Below, one piece after another: positions 1 to 8,789 of a stretch of 64,000 bases of DNA. The translations under genes and the position numbers were made by a program. Numbering within the stretch: position 1 is the first letter of the stretch; every line of letters starts with the position of its first letter. Under the pieces are notes generated by a model that saw nothing but the letters and a program-made list of their open reading frames with translations, was not told the origin of the DNA and made no database searches. The stretch is from Candidatus Viridilinea mediisalina (lineage in GTDB: Bacteria; Chloroflexota; Chloroflexia; Chloroflexales; Chloroflexaceae). The stretch covers positions 1-64,000 of the forward strand of contig NZ_NQWI01000012.1 of the NCBI RefSeq assembly GCF_002532535.1, read 5' to 3'.

Positions 1-76
1 CCAATCTCCAATCTCCAATCTCCAATCTCCAATCTCCAATCTCCAATCTCCAATCTCCAATCTCCAATCTCCAATC
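1..76. repeat. Heptamer tandem array, unit CCAATCT
   Basis: About eleven uninterrupted copies of a 7-base unit run from the window edge to position 75, so the array probably continues outside. It ends only a few bases from the stop codon (TAA, 80-82) of the minus-strand membrane protein gene. It belongs to the AATCT-type heptamer family seen again near 7231, 19840, 33540, 41530 and 43513. Confidence 0.95.
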
Positions 77-79
77 ATA

Positions 80-2911
80 TTACGGCACCAGACTCAACGG
101 CAACGGCACTGGCTCGGCAGCAACGACCTGGCCAGCAACAAGGTTGAATTTGGCAATGGGCACCCCTGGGCTCTCCGGTTGGGCTGCATCTTTGAGATAC
201 GCAATGTAACGTCCGTCTACGCCAGGCTCTTGGCTCTCCAGCCACACAGCCTCGGGCTGCAACAGATCAACTGCGAACGCGATCGGTTTGCCGTCGGCGG
301 ATACGGGTTGACTACCGGCCAATAAACGAATGGGGCGATCATCGTAGGCTGCGGCACCACGAATATCGAGGCGCAGCGCTTCGATCCCTGCTGCTCGTGC
401 AGAGACTTGAAGCGTTGCGTCTTTGAAGTTCACCTCGGCAGCAGCAATAAAACCTGCGTCGGTACGGATACTCATTGGCTCATCTGTAGCATGCAGCACC
501 CGCAGGCGTAAGAGCGCCAGATCGTCGCTGGCAGCCTGCACCTTCATACGCGCCTCGGCAGCAAGGGGCACACGGATGGTACTCAATCCTGGCGGTAGCG
601 TCAACTCCACGCCGTCAATCAGCAAGCTCTGAGGGTAGAGACTAGCGCTGTCCAGTTCGATCTGCAACGCACCTGCTTCCTCCAAGGCCAACAGTTGCTC
701 ACCAACCAACAGACCAGCGGCGGTGCGCTGAAGTTCAAGGCTCGTGGGAAAGTGGGGATGGAACCAGCCAGGCACCTGTTGCGCCAGCCGCAGGTGCGCC
801 AGCAAGCGTGGATCGCCACGGTAGAGCGCCAAGCTATGGGCTTGCCAGACAACATCTTCAGGTCTAAAGCCATACGCACGCGGGTCTTCATCGGCGGCAA
901 GCAGGCCCGCCGCAAAGCTTTGGCCCAATTGGGGCGTATGCAGGGGCTCATAGAAGCGCGTGCGCCCCGGCCCATAGAGGGGATAGCCCGCCGCCCGCAG
1001 CGTATGGCTCAAGGCGAGCGGCAACACCCCAGGAATACGTTCATCCGCCGAGAGATAGATGCTTCCTCCTGGCCCAGCCGCAGCCATGATCGCTACAATG
1101 CGCGGATCGGGCCGCAGGCTCAAAACGATTGCTGTGCCCACCTCAGCCCGCTGGCTCACCTCCGGGTTGGCCAATAGCCCCTCCAACAGCGCGTCAGCCT
1201 CACCAGGGCCATAGGCTTCACGGTGGATGATCAGCGTATCCACACCACTCAGTTGCAGAAACGAGACCACTGCTGGTGCAGGCAGATGCTGGGCGCGACG
1301 CAGCAGATCACTGCTGCCAAAGGGCATCAGGCCACTATAGGAGGCCACGAGCGGACGCCAGTGTTGGCGGCCATACCATTGACGCCAGGTGACCTGTTCG
1401 AGTTCGGCCCCACGCGGCACGGCTGCTACCGGCAGTTCAAGGATGGCCTGAATATCATCCTGCGCTGGCTGAGCAAGCCACACATAGACCGGAGGCACAT
1501 CGGTCAATTCGGCACCTATACGCCATGCCCCTGGTGGCGCGGCCTGTTCGCTCAAAACGATGATCAGGGCCAAGCTGCCCAAGATGGTGCGTGTACGCGC
1601 ATGGCGTTGGGCCAGCAGCTTTGCCAGCGCCAATGCCGCCAAGAGGGCGCAGGCTAGGGTCACGAGGATGCCCCAGCGAGCGGGGACACGCAGCGCCCCA
1701 AAGCCGGGCAGGTAGTTGTAGAGCAGCAGGTAGGGCAACGGGATGGGCAACGGCTCGTCAAAACGCTCCAAGTGCACCCCCGTGCCCAACGAGAGGATAA
1801 AAGCAATAAGCGCGATGAGGGGCCAGAAGAGGCGATCAATGCTAGGGAGGATCGACGCAGAGGGCGCAGGGGAGCGCAGCGCTGGCATGAATTCTCTGCC
1901 TACAAGCTTGCGCCCGCCAGCCCAGAGCAGCGTAGCGACAGACCCAAGGGCCAGGAGTGTCACCATTCCGCCCGGAAAGAGCACCATCTCGCCCGTGCCG
2001 CGCAGCGTCGGTGCCAACCAACCAAAGAGCACATGCTCCTGGGGCACCGTGAGATAGGCCCGCAACGGTGCCGACCAGCCATCAAGTTCGCGCAGCGAGC
2101 GCACGATACCCAGACTGCCATAGACGCGCATATAGGGCTGAAGAACGGGCCATGCGAGCAACCCGGCCAGTGTTGCGGCCAACGCGCCCAGCCCAAGTTG
2201 ACGCCAAGGCAAGGCTTGGTTGGTACGCAGACGCAGCCAGAGCATTGCCAGCACCCACAGCCCTGCGTAGCCCCCCAAGAGGAGTGCGGTAAACCAGGCA
2301 TAGTAGAGCGCCGTCACAACCTGGGCTGCCGCAAACAGCCCACAGAGCAGCGCATCAACCCAACGCCCCCCACCAGCATCCGGGGGCCGTAAGAGCCGCC
2401 GCAGATAGAAGAGCGCAAAGAGCATCCAATAGGTCTGCAGCAGTTGAAAATGGGTAATATGGGCAAAACGGTAGGCACAAAAGGCGAAAGCCGCCCCAGC
2501 AACCAGCGCGGCCCACTGGGCTGAAGCTGGCGCTACACCCTGATCGTGCAGCGTGGCGCGGGCCAGCAGAAAAACAGCCCAGCCACTCAGCGCAAAACTA
2601 GCCAGCAACAGCAGATTGTAGGCTAACAGCGGCTCGCTAGAGTACCATGTGAGGGGGGCAGTAAGTGCGGCAAGCAGAAGATGGTTATCGGTGAAGGCTA
2701 GCCCGTCGGGGTAGGGATAGAAGATGGGCGCATCCCACACTGCTGTGGGCTGCGTCGCAAGGGCATGGCTGTTCCAAGCAAAGATCCAAGCTTGAAGTAG
2801 CGCATCACCGCCATCAGTCAGCCCATGACCCGCATAGCGAGCAAGCGGCCATGTCATGAACAGGCTCAAGCCCAAAAAGATGAGCAATGGGCCAAACTTG
2901 CGCCTCACCAC
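80..2911 (-). CDS. GT-C-like multipass membrane protein with large C-terminal domain
   Basis: This is a very large integral membrane protein (943 residues from the GTG at 2911; a TTG at 2938 would add nine). Roughly the first 480 residues are hydrophobic helices with short loops. The first loop holds an acidic motif ([15 protein letters not shown]), the arrangement seen in GT-C-fold glycosyltransferases that use lipid-linked sugars. The remaining 460 residues look soluble and probably lie outside the membrane. The gene directly follows the diacylglycerol-kinase-like gene: its stop TAG (2918-2916) is four bases before the GTG, with a weak AGGGCGG ribosome site upstream. The pair is probably co-transcribed and may serve the cell envelope. 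The specific reaction is unknown; an uncharacterised polytopic envelope protein is the fallback call. Confidence 0.7.
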   Translation of the reverse strand: MVRRKFGPLLIFLGLSLFMTWPLARYAGHGLTDGGDALLQAWIFAWNSHALATQPTAVWDAPIFYPYPDGLAFTDNHLLLAALTAPLTWYSSEPLLAYNLLLLASFALSGWAVFLLARATLHDQGVAPASAQWAALVAGAAFAFCAYRFAHITHFQLLQTYWMLFALFYLRRLLRPPDAGGGRWVDALLCGLFAAAQVVTALYYAWFTALLLGGYAGLWVLAMLWLRLRTNQALPWRQLGLGALAATLAGLLAWPVLQPYMRVYGSLGIVRSLRELDGWSAPLRAYLTVPQEHVLFGWLAPTLRGTGEMVLFPGGMVTLLALGSVATLLWAGGRKLVGREFMPALRSPAPSASILPSIDRLFWPLIALIAFILSLGTGVHLERFDEPLPIPLPYLLLYNYLPGFGALRVPARWGILVTLACALLAALALAKLLAQRHARTRTILGSLALIIVLSEQAAPPGAWRIGAELTDVPPVYVWLAQPAQDDIQAILELPVAAVPRGAELEQVTWRQWYGRQHWRPLVASYSGLMPFGSSDLLRRAQHLPAPAVVSFLQLSGVDTLIIHREAYGPGEADALLEGLLANPEVSQRAEVGTAIVLSLRPDPRIVAIMAAAGPGGSIYLSADERIPGVLPLALSHTLRAAGYPLYGPGRTRFYEPLHTPQLGQSFAAGLLAADEDPRAYGFRPEDVVWQAHSLALYRGDPRLLAHLRLAQQVPGWFHPHFPTSLELQRTAAGLLVGEQLLALEEAGALQIELDSASLYPQSLLIDGVELTLPPGLSTIRVPLAAEARMKVQAASDDLALLRLRVLHATDEPMSIRTDAGFIAAAEVNFKDATLQVSARAAGIEALRLDIRGAAAYDDRPIRLLAGSQPVSADGKPIAFAVDLLQPEAVWLESQEPGVDGRYIAYLKDAAQPESPGVPIAKFNLVAGQVVAAEPVPLPLSLVP

Positions 2912-2915
2912 TACA

Positions 2916-3881
2916 CTACCGCCCTGCCAACCAACCAAGCAGGCGCGGCAAGGTGCGTCGCCCCGGCTTGATCAGCGGTTGTTGCACAAGGTCTTCGGAT
3001 AGATTGGGGGGCAACAGCGCCCACAAAGCCCCCGGTGCAACCTCAAAGCTCATCGGCGTCATCCCAATCGCATCACCGTCCACCTGCACGGGCAGGCACG
3101 GACGCGCCGAAATCTCGATGCTGCGGGCCCGGTAGTATTCAATATCGGGGTCGTCACTGTAACGACGGCGCAAAATCGCAAAAAAACTGCCGATGACATT
3201 GAAGCCATTGTAGCCTTTGAAGACGGCAATATCGAGCATACCATCGTCAATCGTGGCGCGATGGGTGATTTTGACCAGACCACCATAGAGTTGGGTATTG
3301 CCAATCACCACCATAAGCACGCGCCCCCGGTGAACCCGCCCATCAATCACAAGGCGGGTACGGGCCCCACGGATGCGCAGCGTCTGCATAATGCCACGCA
3401 AGACATAGGCCAGCGCTCCGAGGCGGCGTTTCTCATCGGCGCGCACATCAACCGTAATCGCCGCATCAAAGCCAATCCCAGCCATCAGCAGGAAGTAGCG
3501 GTCACCCGCACGCCCCAGGTCAATCCGTCTTGGACGCCACGTAAGGATCGCTTCAGCGGCTGCCCGTGGTTGGAGAGGTAGGTGCAGCTCACGGGCCCAG
3601 ACATTCATCGTACCGAGGGGCAGGGGGGCCAATGCGGTTGGGGAGCCTGCCAAGCCATTGAGCACCTCGTTCAAGGTGCCATCACCACCAGCCGCAACCA
3701 CCAGATCCAAGCCACGCGCAACCGCAAGTTGCCCAAGCCGCGTCCCATCACCAGCACTGAGCGTCGGCGCAATCTCCACCTGCCAACCAGCCTCACGCCA
3801 AACCTCGGCGGCAAGCGCCAATTCGCGCTCAAGCGCCTCAGCCTGGCCAGCATTTGGATTAAATACGAGCATGGTACGCAT
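2916..3881 (-). CDS. Diacylglycerol/sphingosine kinase family lipid kinase (YegS/BmrU type)
   Basis: The product (321 residues) belongs to the DAGK catalytic family, which phosphorylates diacylglycerol or related lipids with ATP on the inner membrane face. The N-terminus reads VFNPNAGQ (phosphate-binding strand-loop). The nucleotide signature GGDGTLNEVLNGL lies near residues 65-77, followed by PLGTMNVWAREL, where related proteins have PxGTxNxxA. The length matches the family. The ATG at 3881 is used; an ATG three codons later is equally possible because neither has a clear ribosome site. It is followed with almost no gap by the GT-C-like gene, which suggests a joint role in membrane lipid or glycolipid metabolism. 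The exact lipid substrate cannot be told from sequence. Confidence 0.88.
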   Translation of the reverse strand: MRTMLVFNPNAGQAEALERELALAAEVWREAGWQVEIAPTLSAGDGTRLGQLAVARGLDLVVAAGGDGTLNEVLNGLAGSPTALAPLPLGTMNVWARELHLPLQPRAAAEAILTWRPRRIDLGRAGDRYFLLMAGIGFDAAITVDVRADEKRRLGALAYVLRGIMQTLRIRGARTRLVIDGRVHRGRVLMVVIGNTQLYGGLVKITHRATIDDGMLDIAVFKGYNGFNVIGSFFAILRRRYSDDPDIEYYRARSIEISARPCLPVQVDGDAIGMTPMSFEVAPGALWALLPPNLSEDLVQQPLIKPGRRTLPRLLGWLAGR

Positions 3882-3908
3882 AGGTTCATCTGGCGGAAGA
3901 CGATAACC

Positions 3909-4016
3909 CTAAAAAGCTGTCTGAAAAGCCGGAGGACTCACGCTGGAGTGCCGGCTTTAGCCGGCTAAAGCCGGCACTCCAGCACCAACCCATAGACTTT
4001 TCAGACAGCCTCTAAC
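3909..4016. repeat. Palindromic TGTCTGAAAAG element, copy A
   Basis: The outer inverted ends carry GCTGTCTGAAAAG and its complement. The centre is a second strong palindrome around GCCGGCTTTAGCCGGC. Similar units lie at 8669-8774 and, shorter, at 13368-13450. All three are intergenic, beside gene ends or between divergent genes, as expected for a MITE- or REP-like element. Confidence 0.85.
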
Positions 4017-4057
4017 ATCAATAATGCGCAAGCAGTATACCACACCCCACATGGCAA

Positions 4058-4086
4058 TTGACACCCCTTAGCCTTTGGGTTACCAT
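4058..4086 (+). promoter_or_regulatory. Sigma-70 promoter of xer-glyQS
   Basis: A perfect -35 box TTGACA (4058-4063), a 17-base spacer and a TACCAT -10 box (4081-4086, four of six consensus bases) precede the recombinase start by about 50 bases. Confidence 0.7.
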
Positions 4087-4134
4087 ACGCGCTACACTGC
4101 AACGGAATGCTACGGCCTAAACTAGGCCATCATT

Positions 4135-5109
4135 GTGGGTAATGTGGACGGTATGCAAGCTTATGTTGAGCGGTTTCTTGAGTATTTGGCGCACGAGCGT
4201 GGGTTGTCGGCCAATACGACGTCCGCCTATCGCACCGATCTCGATCAACTCTGTGCCTATCTGGGCGAACAGAGCCTGACGGAGTGGTCTGAGGTTACCC
4301 ACGAGCATGTACTCGGTTTCTTGCTCTTCCTGCGTACCCGCCGCTATGCCAATAGTACCCTGGCGCGCCGTACTGCTGCACTCAAAACCTTCTTTGGCTA
4401 TTTGGCCGAGCAGGGCTTGATCACGAGCGATCCAGCCGATCGCATCGATTCGCCCAAAGTTGATCGCGCTCCCCCCAAGGCGCTCTCGACCCACCAGGTG
4501 GATGCGTTGCTCGAGTTGCCCTTGCGCGCTTCTACCCCAGAGAGCCTGCGCGATAAGGCGATGCTTGAGTTGCTCTATGCCACCGGCATGCGTGTCGGTG
4601 AACTGGTCGCACTCGATCTGTCCGATCTCGTGCTTGAGGCCGCCACGGTGCGCTGTGCCGGGCGCGGCGGGCGCGAGCGCAGCTTGCCTATCACCGATAC
4701 CGCTACCACGTCGCTTGAAGAGTATCTCTATACCGCACGGCCCCAATTGGCTCGTATGCACGCTCAGTCTAGCCCCGCGCTCTTCCTCAACCATCGCGGT
4801 AAACGGCTGACGCGCCAAGGCTTTTGGCTGATTCTCAAAGGCTATGCCGAAGCCGTTGGCCTCCAAGAATTGACCCCCCATACCCTGCGCCACTCCTTTG
4901 CAGCCCATCTGCTCAAGAATGGGGCTGAGTTGCGTGAAGTCCAAGAACGCCTTGGCCACGCTTCGCTCTCTACCACCCAAATCTATTCCCAGTATAATAA
5001 TGGTGAACCTGAACCGCTTGCCCAGCACGTTGAAGCAGTGGAAGAGCAGGTTGAGGCGATGGAAGATCAGGCTGTACTCGTCGTTGATCTCGAAGATGTT
5101 GATGAGTAG
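4135..5109 (+). CDS. Tyrosine recombinase, XerC/XerD family
   Basis: This site-specific recombinase probably resolves chromosome dimers at dif. It has the usual length (324 residues), with an N-terminal SAM-like core-binding domain (about 1-95) and a C-terminal catalytic domain. Catalytic residues are visible: Arg in TGMRVGELVAL, the HTLRHSFAAHLL box (His and Arg), the second His in LGHASLSTTQ and the nucleophilic Tyr in IYSQ. The GTG at 4135 gives the longest product; the ATG at 4153 gives a more typical N-terminus (MQAYVERFL). A TTGACA-based promoter lies upstream, and glyQS follows after 12 bases, so they are likely one transcript. There are no phage or integron genes nearby, which favours the housekeeping role. 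XerC versus XerD cannot be decided from one paralogue. Confidence 0.92.
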   Translation: MGNVDGMQAYVERFLEYLAHERGLSANTTSAYRTDLDQLCAYLGEQSLTEWSEVTHEHVLGFLLFLRTRRYANSTLARRTAALKTFFGYLAEQGLITSDPADRIDSPKVDRAPPKALSTHQVDALLELPLRASTPESLRDKAMLELLYATGMRVGELVALDLSDLVLEAATVRCAGRGGRERSLPITDTATTSLEEYLYTARPQLARMHAQSSPALFLNHRGKRLTRQGFWLILKGYAEAVGLQELTPHTLRHSFAAHLLKNGAELREVQERLGHASLSTTQIYSQYNNGEPEPLAQHVEAVEEQVEAMEDQAVLVVDLEDVDE

Positions 5110-5121
5110 GGAGATACCCCT

Positions 5122-6738
5122 ATGGCCGCTGTTTCAATGGATCAGATTGTTTCGCTCTGCAAGCGCCGTGGTTTTATCTTTCCCGGTTCTGAAATCTACG
5201 GCGGCCTGCAAGGTGCCTATGACTTTGGACCCCTCGGTGTGGAGCTCAAAAACCACCTGATCAATGATTGGTGGCGTACCAATGTCTATGAACGCGATGA
5301 TATGGAAGGGCTCGATGCCGCAATCCTCATGAACCGCTTGGTCTGGAAGTATTCCGGCCACGAGGAGACGTTTAACGATCCGTTGGTGGATTGTCGCACG
5401 TGTAAGGCGCGCTGGCGCGCCGACCATATCCATGGCGTCTGCCCTAGTTGTGGCTCAAGCGATCTGACTGAGCCGCGGCCCTTCAATATGATGTTTAAGA
5501 CCCAGGTTGGCCCGGTGGCTGATAGCGGCTCGTTTGCCTATTTGCGCCCCGAAACGGCCCAGGGTATCTTTGCCAATTTTGCCAATGTGCTCGCTACCAC
5601 CAGCCGTAAGCTGCCCTTTGGCATCGCGCAGGTGGGTAAAGCCTTTCGTAATGAGATCAATCCGCGCAATTTCCTCTTCCGTGTGCGTGAGTTTGATCAA
5701 ATGGAAATTGAGTTCTTTGTGCTGCCCGGTAGCGATGAAGCCTGGCATCAACAGTGGCTCGAGGCGCGCCTCGCTTGGTGGGAGGGTGTTGGGGTACCCC
5801 GTGAGCGCATCTCGATCTATGATGTGCCCGCTGATGAGTTGGCCCACTACTCCAAGCGTACCTACGATCTCATGTATGACTATCCCTCCCTCGGGCCGCA
5901 AGAGATCGAAGGGATTGCGAATCGCACCGATTATGACCTCGGCTCCCATAGTAAGGATCAGGCTAATCTGAAGCTAACCGCACGGGTGAATCTAAACGAA
6001 GATAGTACTGCTCGTTTGACCTACTTCGATCCTGATAGCCGCAGCCATATTGTGCCCTATGTGATCGAACCCTCGGCTGGTGTCGGGCGTGGGGTCTTGG
6101 CTGTGCTCTGCGAAGCCTATGCCGAAGAGATGACCAAAGCCCCCGCGCCCGAACGGCTCCAGACGGTGCATGCTGCCCTAACCGCCTTCCTCAAGTCGGT
6201 TGGCAAGAGCGAGAAGCTTTCGGCTGCCCAGCGCGATGCGTTGCTGGAACGGGGCCAGCAGATTGCTGCCGATCTGCCGGAACGCCTTGCCGAAGTCGAA
6301 CCGCTGCTGGCTATGCCCGGGGCCGATGCGATTGAACTGGCCAAAAAGGTGCGCGGTCAAGCCCAACCGCTGCTCGATGAACACTACCGCACCGTCCTGC
6401 GTCTGCGCCCGAAGCTCGCCCCAGTCAAAGTGGCCGTCTTTCCGCTTAAGCGCAACCACGAAGAACTTGTCGCCACCGCAAAGCAGATCCGCCGCCAGCT
6501 TCAAGCCGAAAACGGTGTGCGTACCGTTTATGACGATACCGGCGCGATTGGCAAGCTCTACCGACGCCAAGATGAGATCGGTACGCCCTTCTGTATTACC
6601 GTAGATTTTGATACACTTGGCGCAGGCAAAGATGCCAGCCTGAGCGGCACCGTCACGGTGCGCGAGCGTGACACCATGACCCAAGAGCGCGTGGCGATTA
6701 GCGAGTTGCCCACGTTCTTGCGCGAACGGATCAAGTGA
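5122..6738 (+). CDS. glyQS: Glycyl-tRNA synthetase, single-chain alpha2 type
   Basis: This class II aminoacyl-tRNA synthetase charges tRNA-Gly with glycine. It is 538 residues, like other single-chain bacterial/eukaryal-type GlyRS and unlike the split glyQ/glyS form. The N-terminus ([20 protein letters not shown]) is typical. A zinc-ribbon-like CRTCKARW...CPSC pattern lies near residues 95-115. Motif 2 appears around [17 protein letters not shown], and motif 3 in the [10 protein letters not shown] stretch. The C-terminal anticodon-binding domain is preceded by a roughly 85-residue helical insertion. A GGGAG ribosome site lies eight bases before the ATG. The gene is placed 12 bases after the recombinase stop. 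Confidence 0.97.
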   Translation: MAAVSMDQIVSLCKRRGFIFPGSEIYGGLQGAYDFGPLGVELKNHLINDWWRTNVYERDDMEGLDAAILMNRLVWKYSGHEETFNDPLVDCRTCKARWRADHIHGVCPSCGSSDLTEPRPFNMMFKTQVGPVADSGSFAYLRPETAQGIFANFANVLATTSRKLPFGIAQVGKAFRNEINPRNFLFRVREFDQMEIEFFVLPGSDEAWHQQWLEARLAWWEGVGVPRERISIYDVPADELAHYSKRTYDLMYDYPSLGPQEIEGIANRTDYDLGSHSKDQANLKLTARVNLNEDSTARLTYFDPDSRSHIVPYVIEPSAGVGRGVLAVLCEAYAEEMTKAPAPERLQTVHAALTAFLKSVGKSEKLSAAQRDALLERGQQIAADLPERLAEVEPLLAMPGADAIELAKKVRGQAQPLLDEHYRTVLRLRPKLAPVKVAVFPLKRNHEELVATAKQIRRQLQAENGVRTVYDDTGAIGKLYRRQDEIGTPFCITVDFDTLGAGKDASLSGTVTVRERDTMTQERVAISELPTFLRERIK

Positions 6739-6740
6739 GG

Positions 6741-6850
6741 ATGCGTGAGGCGATGAGGCGAAGAAGCGAAGAAGCGATGAGGCGCATCCCCGCGTCCCCG
6801 CATCCCCGCATCCCCGCATCCCCGCATCCCCGCATCCCCGCGTCCTCACA
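6741..6850. repeat. Octamer array, unit CATCCCCG, with GAGGCGAA-type flank
   Basis: Directly after the glyQS stop codon comes a degenerate GAGGCGA/GAAGC tract, then about seven copies of an 8-base CATCCCCG/CGTCCCCG unit. It ends about 25 bases before the next start codon (6873). It is the same octamer family as in ileS, upstream of the AAA gene, and at 25861-26219. Confidence 0.9.
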
Positions 6851-6872
6851 CACGATAAAGCAGCTACGAACC

Positions 6873-7226
6873 ATGTCCAAGGGCCACTTCACCATTCCTA
6901 CGCGGGTCTACCTGAGCGCCGGGCAGCGCCTGCAGCTTCAGTTTCTGTTGCGCCAGGAGGAGCGCGAGCTTGATGATCTGCTCACCGAGTTGTTGAGCAA
7001 CTACCTCGATGGGATGCCTGAACCACCGAGCGCAAGCGCCCAAGCACTGGGGGCCGATCTCAACGAAGAGTTGCGCCGCCGCCGCCAAGAGCTGCGCCGC
7101 CTCCGCCCGCGCCTCAAGGATAGCCACAACCCCGCGCCCGCCTGGCTCGCCCAAATGGTAGCCGACCTCGAGGCCGAGATCGCCCGCCTTGAGCGCCACG
7201 TTGGTGCAGGCGGTTCGCAGGGGTAA
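6873..7226 (+). CDS. Hypothetical coiled-coil protein
   Basis: This small soluble protein (117 residues) is not recognised. The ATG at 6873 is chosen because upstream in-frame sequence only translates the octamer array. Residues 1-45 (MSKGHFTIPTRVYLSAGQ...) could form a short beta-strand/helix DNA-binding or dimerisation unit reminiscent of ribbon-helix-helix folds. Residues 60-110 are strongly charged and heptad-like (NEELRRRRQELRRLRPRL, then a Glu/Arg-rich helix), which predicts a coiled coil. There is no signal peptide or membrane helix. It is followed by heptamer repeats. Function unknown; codon use looks like that of its neighbours, so it is probably real. Confidence 0.65.
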   Translation: MSKGHFTIPTRVYLSAGQRLQLQFLLRQEERELDDLLTELLSNYLDGMPEPPSASAQALGADLNEELRRRRQELRRLRPRLKDSHNPAPAWLAQMVADLEAEIARLERHVGAGGSQG

Positions 7227-7230
7227 TAAT

Positions 7231-7345
7231 TGTAGATTTCAGATTGTAGATTTCAGATTGTAGATTTCAGATTGTAGATTTCAGATTGTAGATTTCAGAT
7301 TGCCGAACAGGGTGTTCCAATGAGCTTTGGGGATGGTTTCAGAAA
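7231..7345. repeat. 14-mer array (two heptamers) plus GCCGAACA core
   Basis: There are five exact copies of a 14-base unit (TGTAGAT + TTCAGAT) at 7231-7300, followed by TGCCGAACAGGGTGTTCCAATG. The same order, AATCT/AGATT array then GCCGAACATGGCG-like core, recurs at 33475, 41528 and 43513. Confidence 0.85.
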
Positions 7346-7364
7346 CGGCCTTTCAGCTTTACCG

Positions 7365-7540
7365 TTGGAGTGCCGACTTTAGTCGGCTTCCCATCGCTGC
7401 CAAAGACCTCAGCCGACTAATGGTCTTCCAGTAAATAATCCGCTAACCAGACCTCGCAGATCTGGCATATCTATCAGGTCTAGTCCGTGCCGCGACACCG
7501 GATTAATTTCTGGAAGACCATAAGTCGGCACTACGATGCC
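7365..7540. repeat. Palindromic element interrupted by a 102-bp inverted-repeat insertion
   Basis: The outer sequence (GGAGTGCCGACTTTAGTCGGC ... AAGTCGGCACT) resembles the centre of the TGTCTGAAAAG elements. It is split by a separate unit at 7420-7521 whose ends are inverted copies of ATGGTCTTCCAG. Removing that unit rejoins the sequence as GCCGACTAAAGTCGGC, which restores the palindrome. Confidence 0.75.
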
Positions 7541-7596
7541 CGCCCATGGACTATTCCGCATGACAGGCTGCTGGGATACGTAACAAATTCTGCTTC

Positions 7597-7810
7597 CCTA
7601 TCTCCTATCTCCTATCTGCTATCTCCTATCTGCTATCTCCTATCTCCTATCTCCTATCTCCTATCTGCTATCTCCTATCTGCTATCTCCTATCTGCTATC
7701 TCCTATCTCCTATCTCCTATCTCCTATCTCCTATCTCCTATCTCCTATCTCCTATCTCCTATCTCCTATCTGCTATCTCCTATCTGCTATCTCCTATCTC
7801 CTATCTCCTT
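7597..7810. repeat. Heptamer array, unit CTATCTC/CTATCTG, abutting tlyA
   Basis: About 30 copies of a 7-base unit run to within seven bases of the tlyA start codon (7817), leaving no room for a normal ribosome site. The plus strand of the array contains no stop codon in any frame and would encode an ISYLLSP-type repeat. Confidence 0.95.
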
Positions 7811-7816
7811 CCCCCC

Positions 7817-8599
7817 ATGCCCAAAGTGCGCCTTGATCACCTCCTCGTAAGCCGCGGCCTGGCTGAGACACGTACCAAGGCTCAGGCCTTGGTGATGGCT
7901 GGGAGTGTGCGGGTTGCAGGGCAGACTCTTTCTAAGCCCGGGACGCTCGTAGATAGTGGCGCTGAGGTGCAGGTGAGCGCGGGCTTGCCCTATGTGAGCC
8001 GCGGGGGCTATAAGTTGGCCCACGCGCTCGATCAGTTTGGCCTCGATCCGCGTGGGCTGACGGCGCTTGATGTGGGCGCTTCCACCGGCGGCTTTACCGA
8101 TGTGCTGCTGCAACGCGGTGCAACACGGGTCTATGCGGTGGATGTGGGCTATGGCATCCTCGACTATCGCCTACGCGCCGATGTGCGCGTCGTTGCGCTC
8201 GAACGCACCAACATCCGCTACCTCACCGCCCTGCCCGATCAGTCACGAGTAGCCTGTGCGGTCATTGATGTCGCCTTCATCTCGCTGCGCCTAGTGCTGC
8301 CTGCCGTGGTGCCCCTACTTGAACCTGCGGCCTGGATCGTTGCCCTGATCAAGCCTCAATTTGAGGCTGGCCCTGAACATGTGGGCAAAGGCGGCGTTGT
8401 ACACGATCCCGCCATTCACCGCAAGGTTCTGCAGGATGTGCTAGGCTATGCCCAAACACACGCATTAACCCTCTGCGGCCTCGTGCGCTCACCAATCACC
8501 GGGCCTGCGGGTAACCATGAATTTCTTGCATGGCTGCAACCCGGCGGGCCAGCCCTTGATCTTGCGCGTGCCTTGCCCCAGGTTGTGGAGCAAGGCTAG
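7817..8599 (+). CDS. tlyA: TlyA family 2'-O-ribose rRNA methyltransferase (hemolysin A-like)
   Basis: The family methylates the 2'-O of cytidines in 16S and 23S rRNA, which confers capreomycin sensitivity in mycobacteria. The 260-residue product has an N-terminal S4 RNA-binding domain (about 1-60, VRLDHLLVSRGLAETRTKAQ) and an FtsJ-like Rossmann domain. The SAM loop is TALDVGASTGGFTDVLLQRG, followed by VYAVDVGYGILDYRL. ALIKPQFEAG gives the catalytic lysine strand. The ATG at 7817 gives the family-typical N-terminus. Upstream is the 30-copy heptamer array, so expression or initiation may depend on array length. The reading frame stays open through the array to 7487, but that extension has only repeat peptide. 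Confidence 0.93.
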   Translation: MPKVRLDHLLVSRGLAETRTKAQALVMAGSVRVAGQTLSKPGTLVDSGAEVQVSAGLPYVSRGGYKLAHALDQFGLDPRGLTALDVGASTGGFTDVLLQRGATRVYAVDVGYGILDYRLRADVRVVALERTNIRYLTALPDQSRVACAVIDVAFISLRLVLPAVVPLLEPAAWIVALIKPQFEAGPEHVGKGGVVHDPAIHRKVLQDVLGYAQTHALTLCGLVRSPITGPAGNHEFLAWLQPGGPALDLARALPQVVEQG

Positions 8600-8604
8600 G
8601 TACA

Positions 8605-8663
8605 GAGGATGCGTGAGGCGAGGATGCGTGAGGCGTGAGGCGAGGCGGCGAGGATGCGCGTCC
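8605..8663. repeat. Short degenerate octamer tract (GATGCGTGAGGCGAG)
   Basis: GAGGCGAG/GATGCGTG units lie just after the tlyA stop codon. They are of the octamer family but too degenerate for a regular array. Confidence 0.7.
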
Positions 8664-8668
8664 TCCCC

Positions 8669-8774
8669 TAAGAAGCTGTCTGAAAAGCCGGGGGACACAC
8701 GCTGGAGTGCCGGCTTTAGCCGGCTAAAGCCGGCACTCCAACGCCAACCAATAGACTTTTCAGACAGACTCTAA
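8669..8774. repeat. Palindromic TGTCTGAAAAG element, copy B
   Basis: It is nearly identical to copy A at 3909, with the same terminal GCTGTCTGAAAAG ends and the same GCCGGCTTTAGCCGGC centre. It sits between the convergent tlyA and the giant secreted-protein gene, where its hairpin could also work as a bidirectional terminator. Confidence 0.85.
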
Positions 8775-8789
8775 CAAGTAGCTACCTCT

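Noticed and set aside
80-1800. Several plus-strand frames within the GT-C-like gene.
   Set aside because: They are shadows of a long hydrophobic coding sequence on the minus strand.
7487-7816. An N-terminal extension of TlyA through the heptamer array.
   Set aside because: The extension is a pure ISYLLSP repeat, while the ATG at 7817 gives the normal S4 start.
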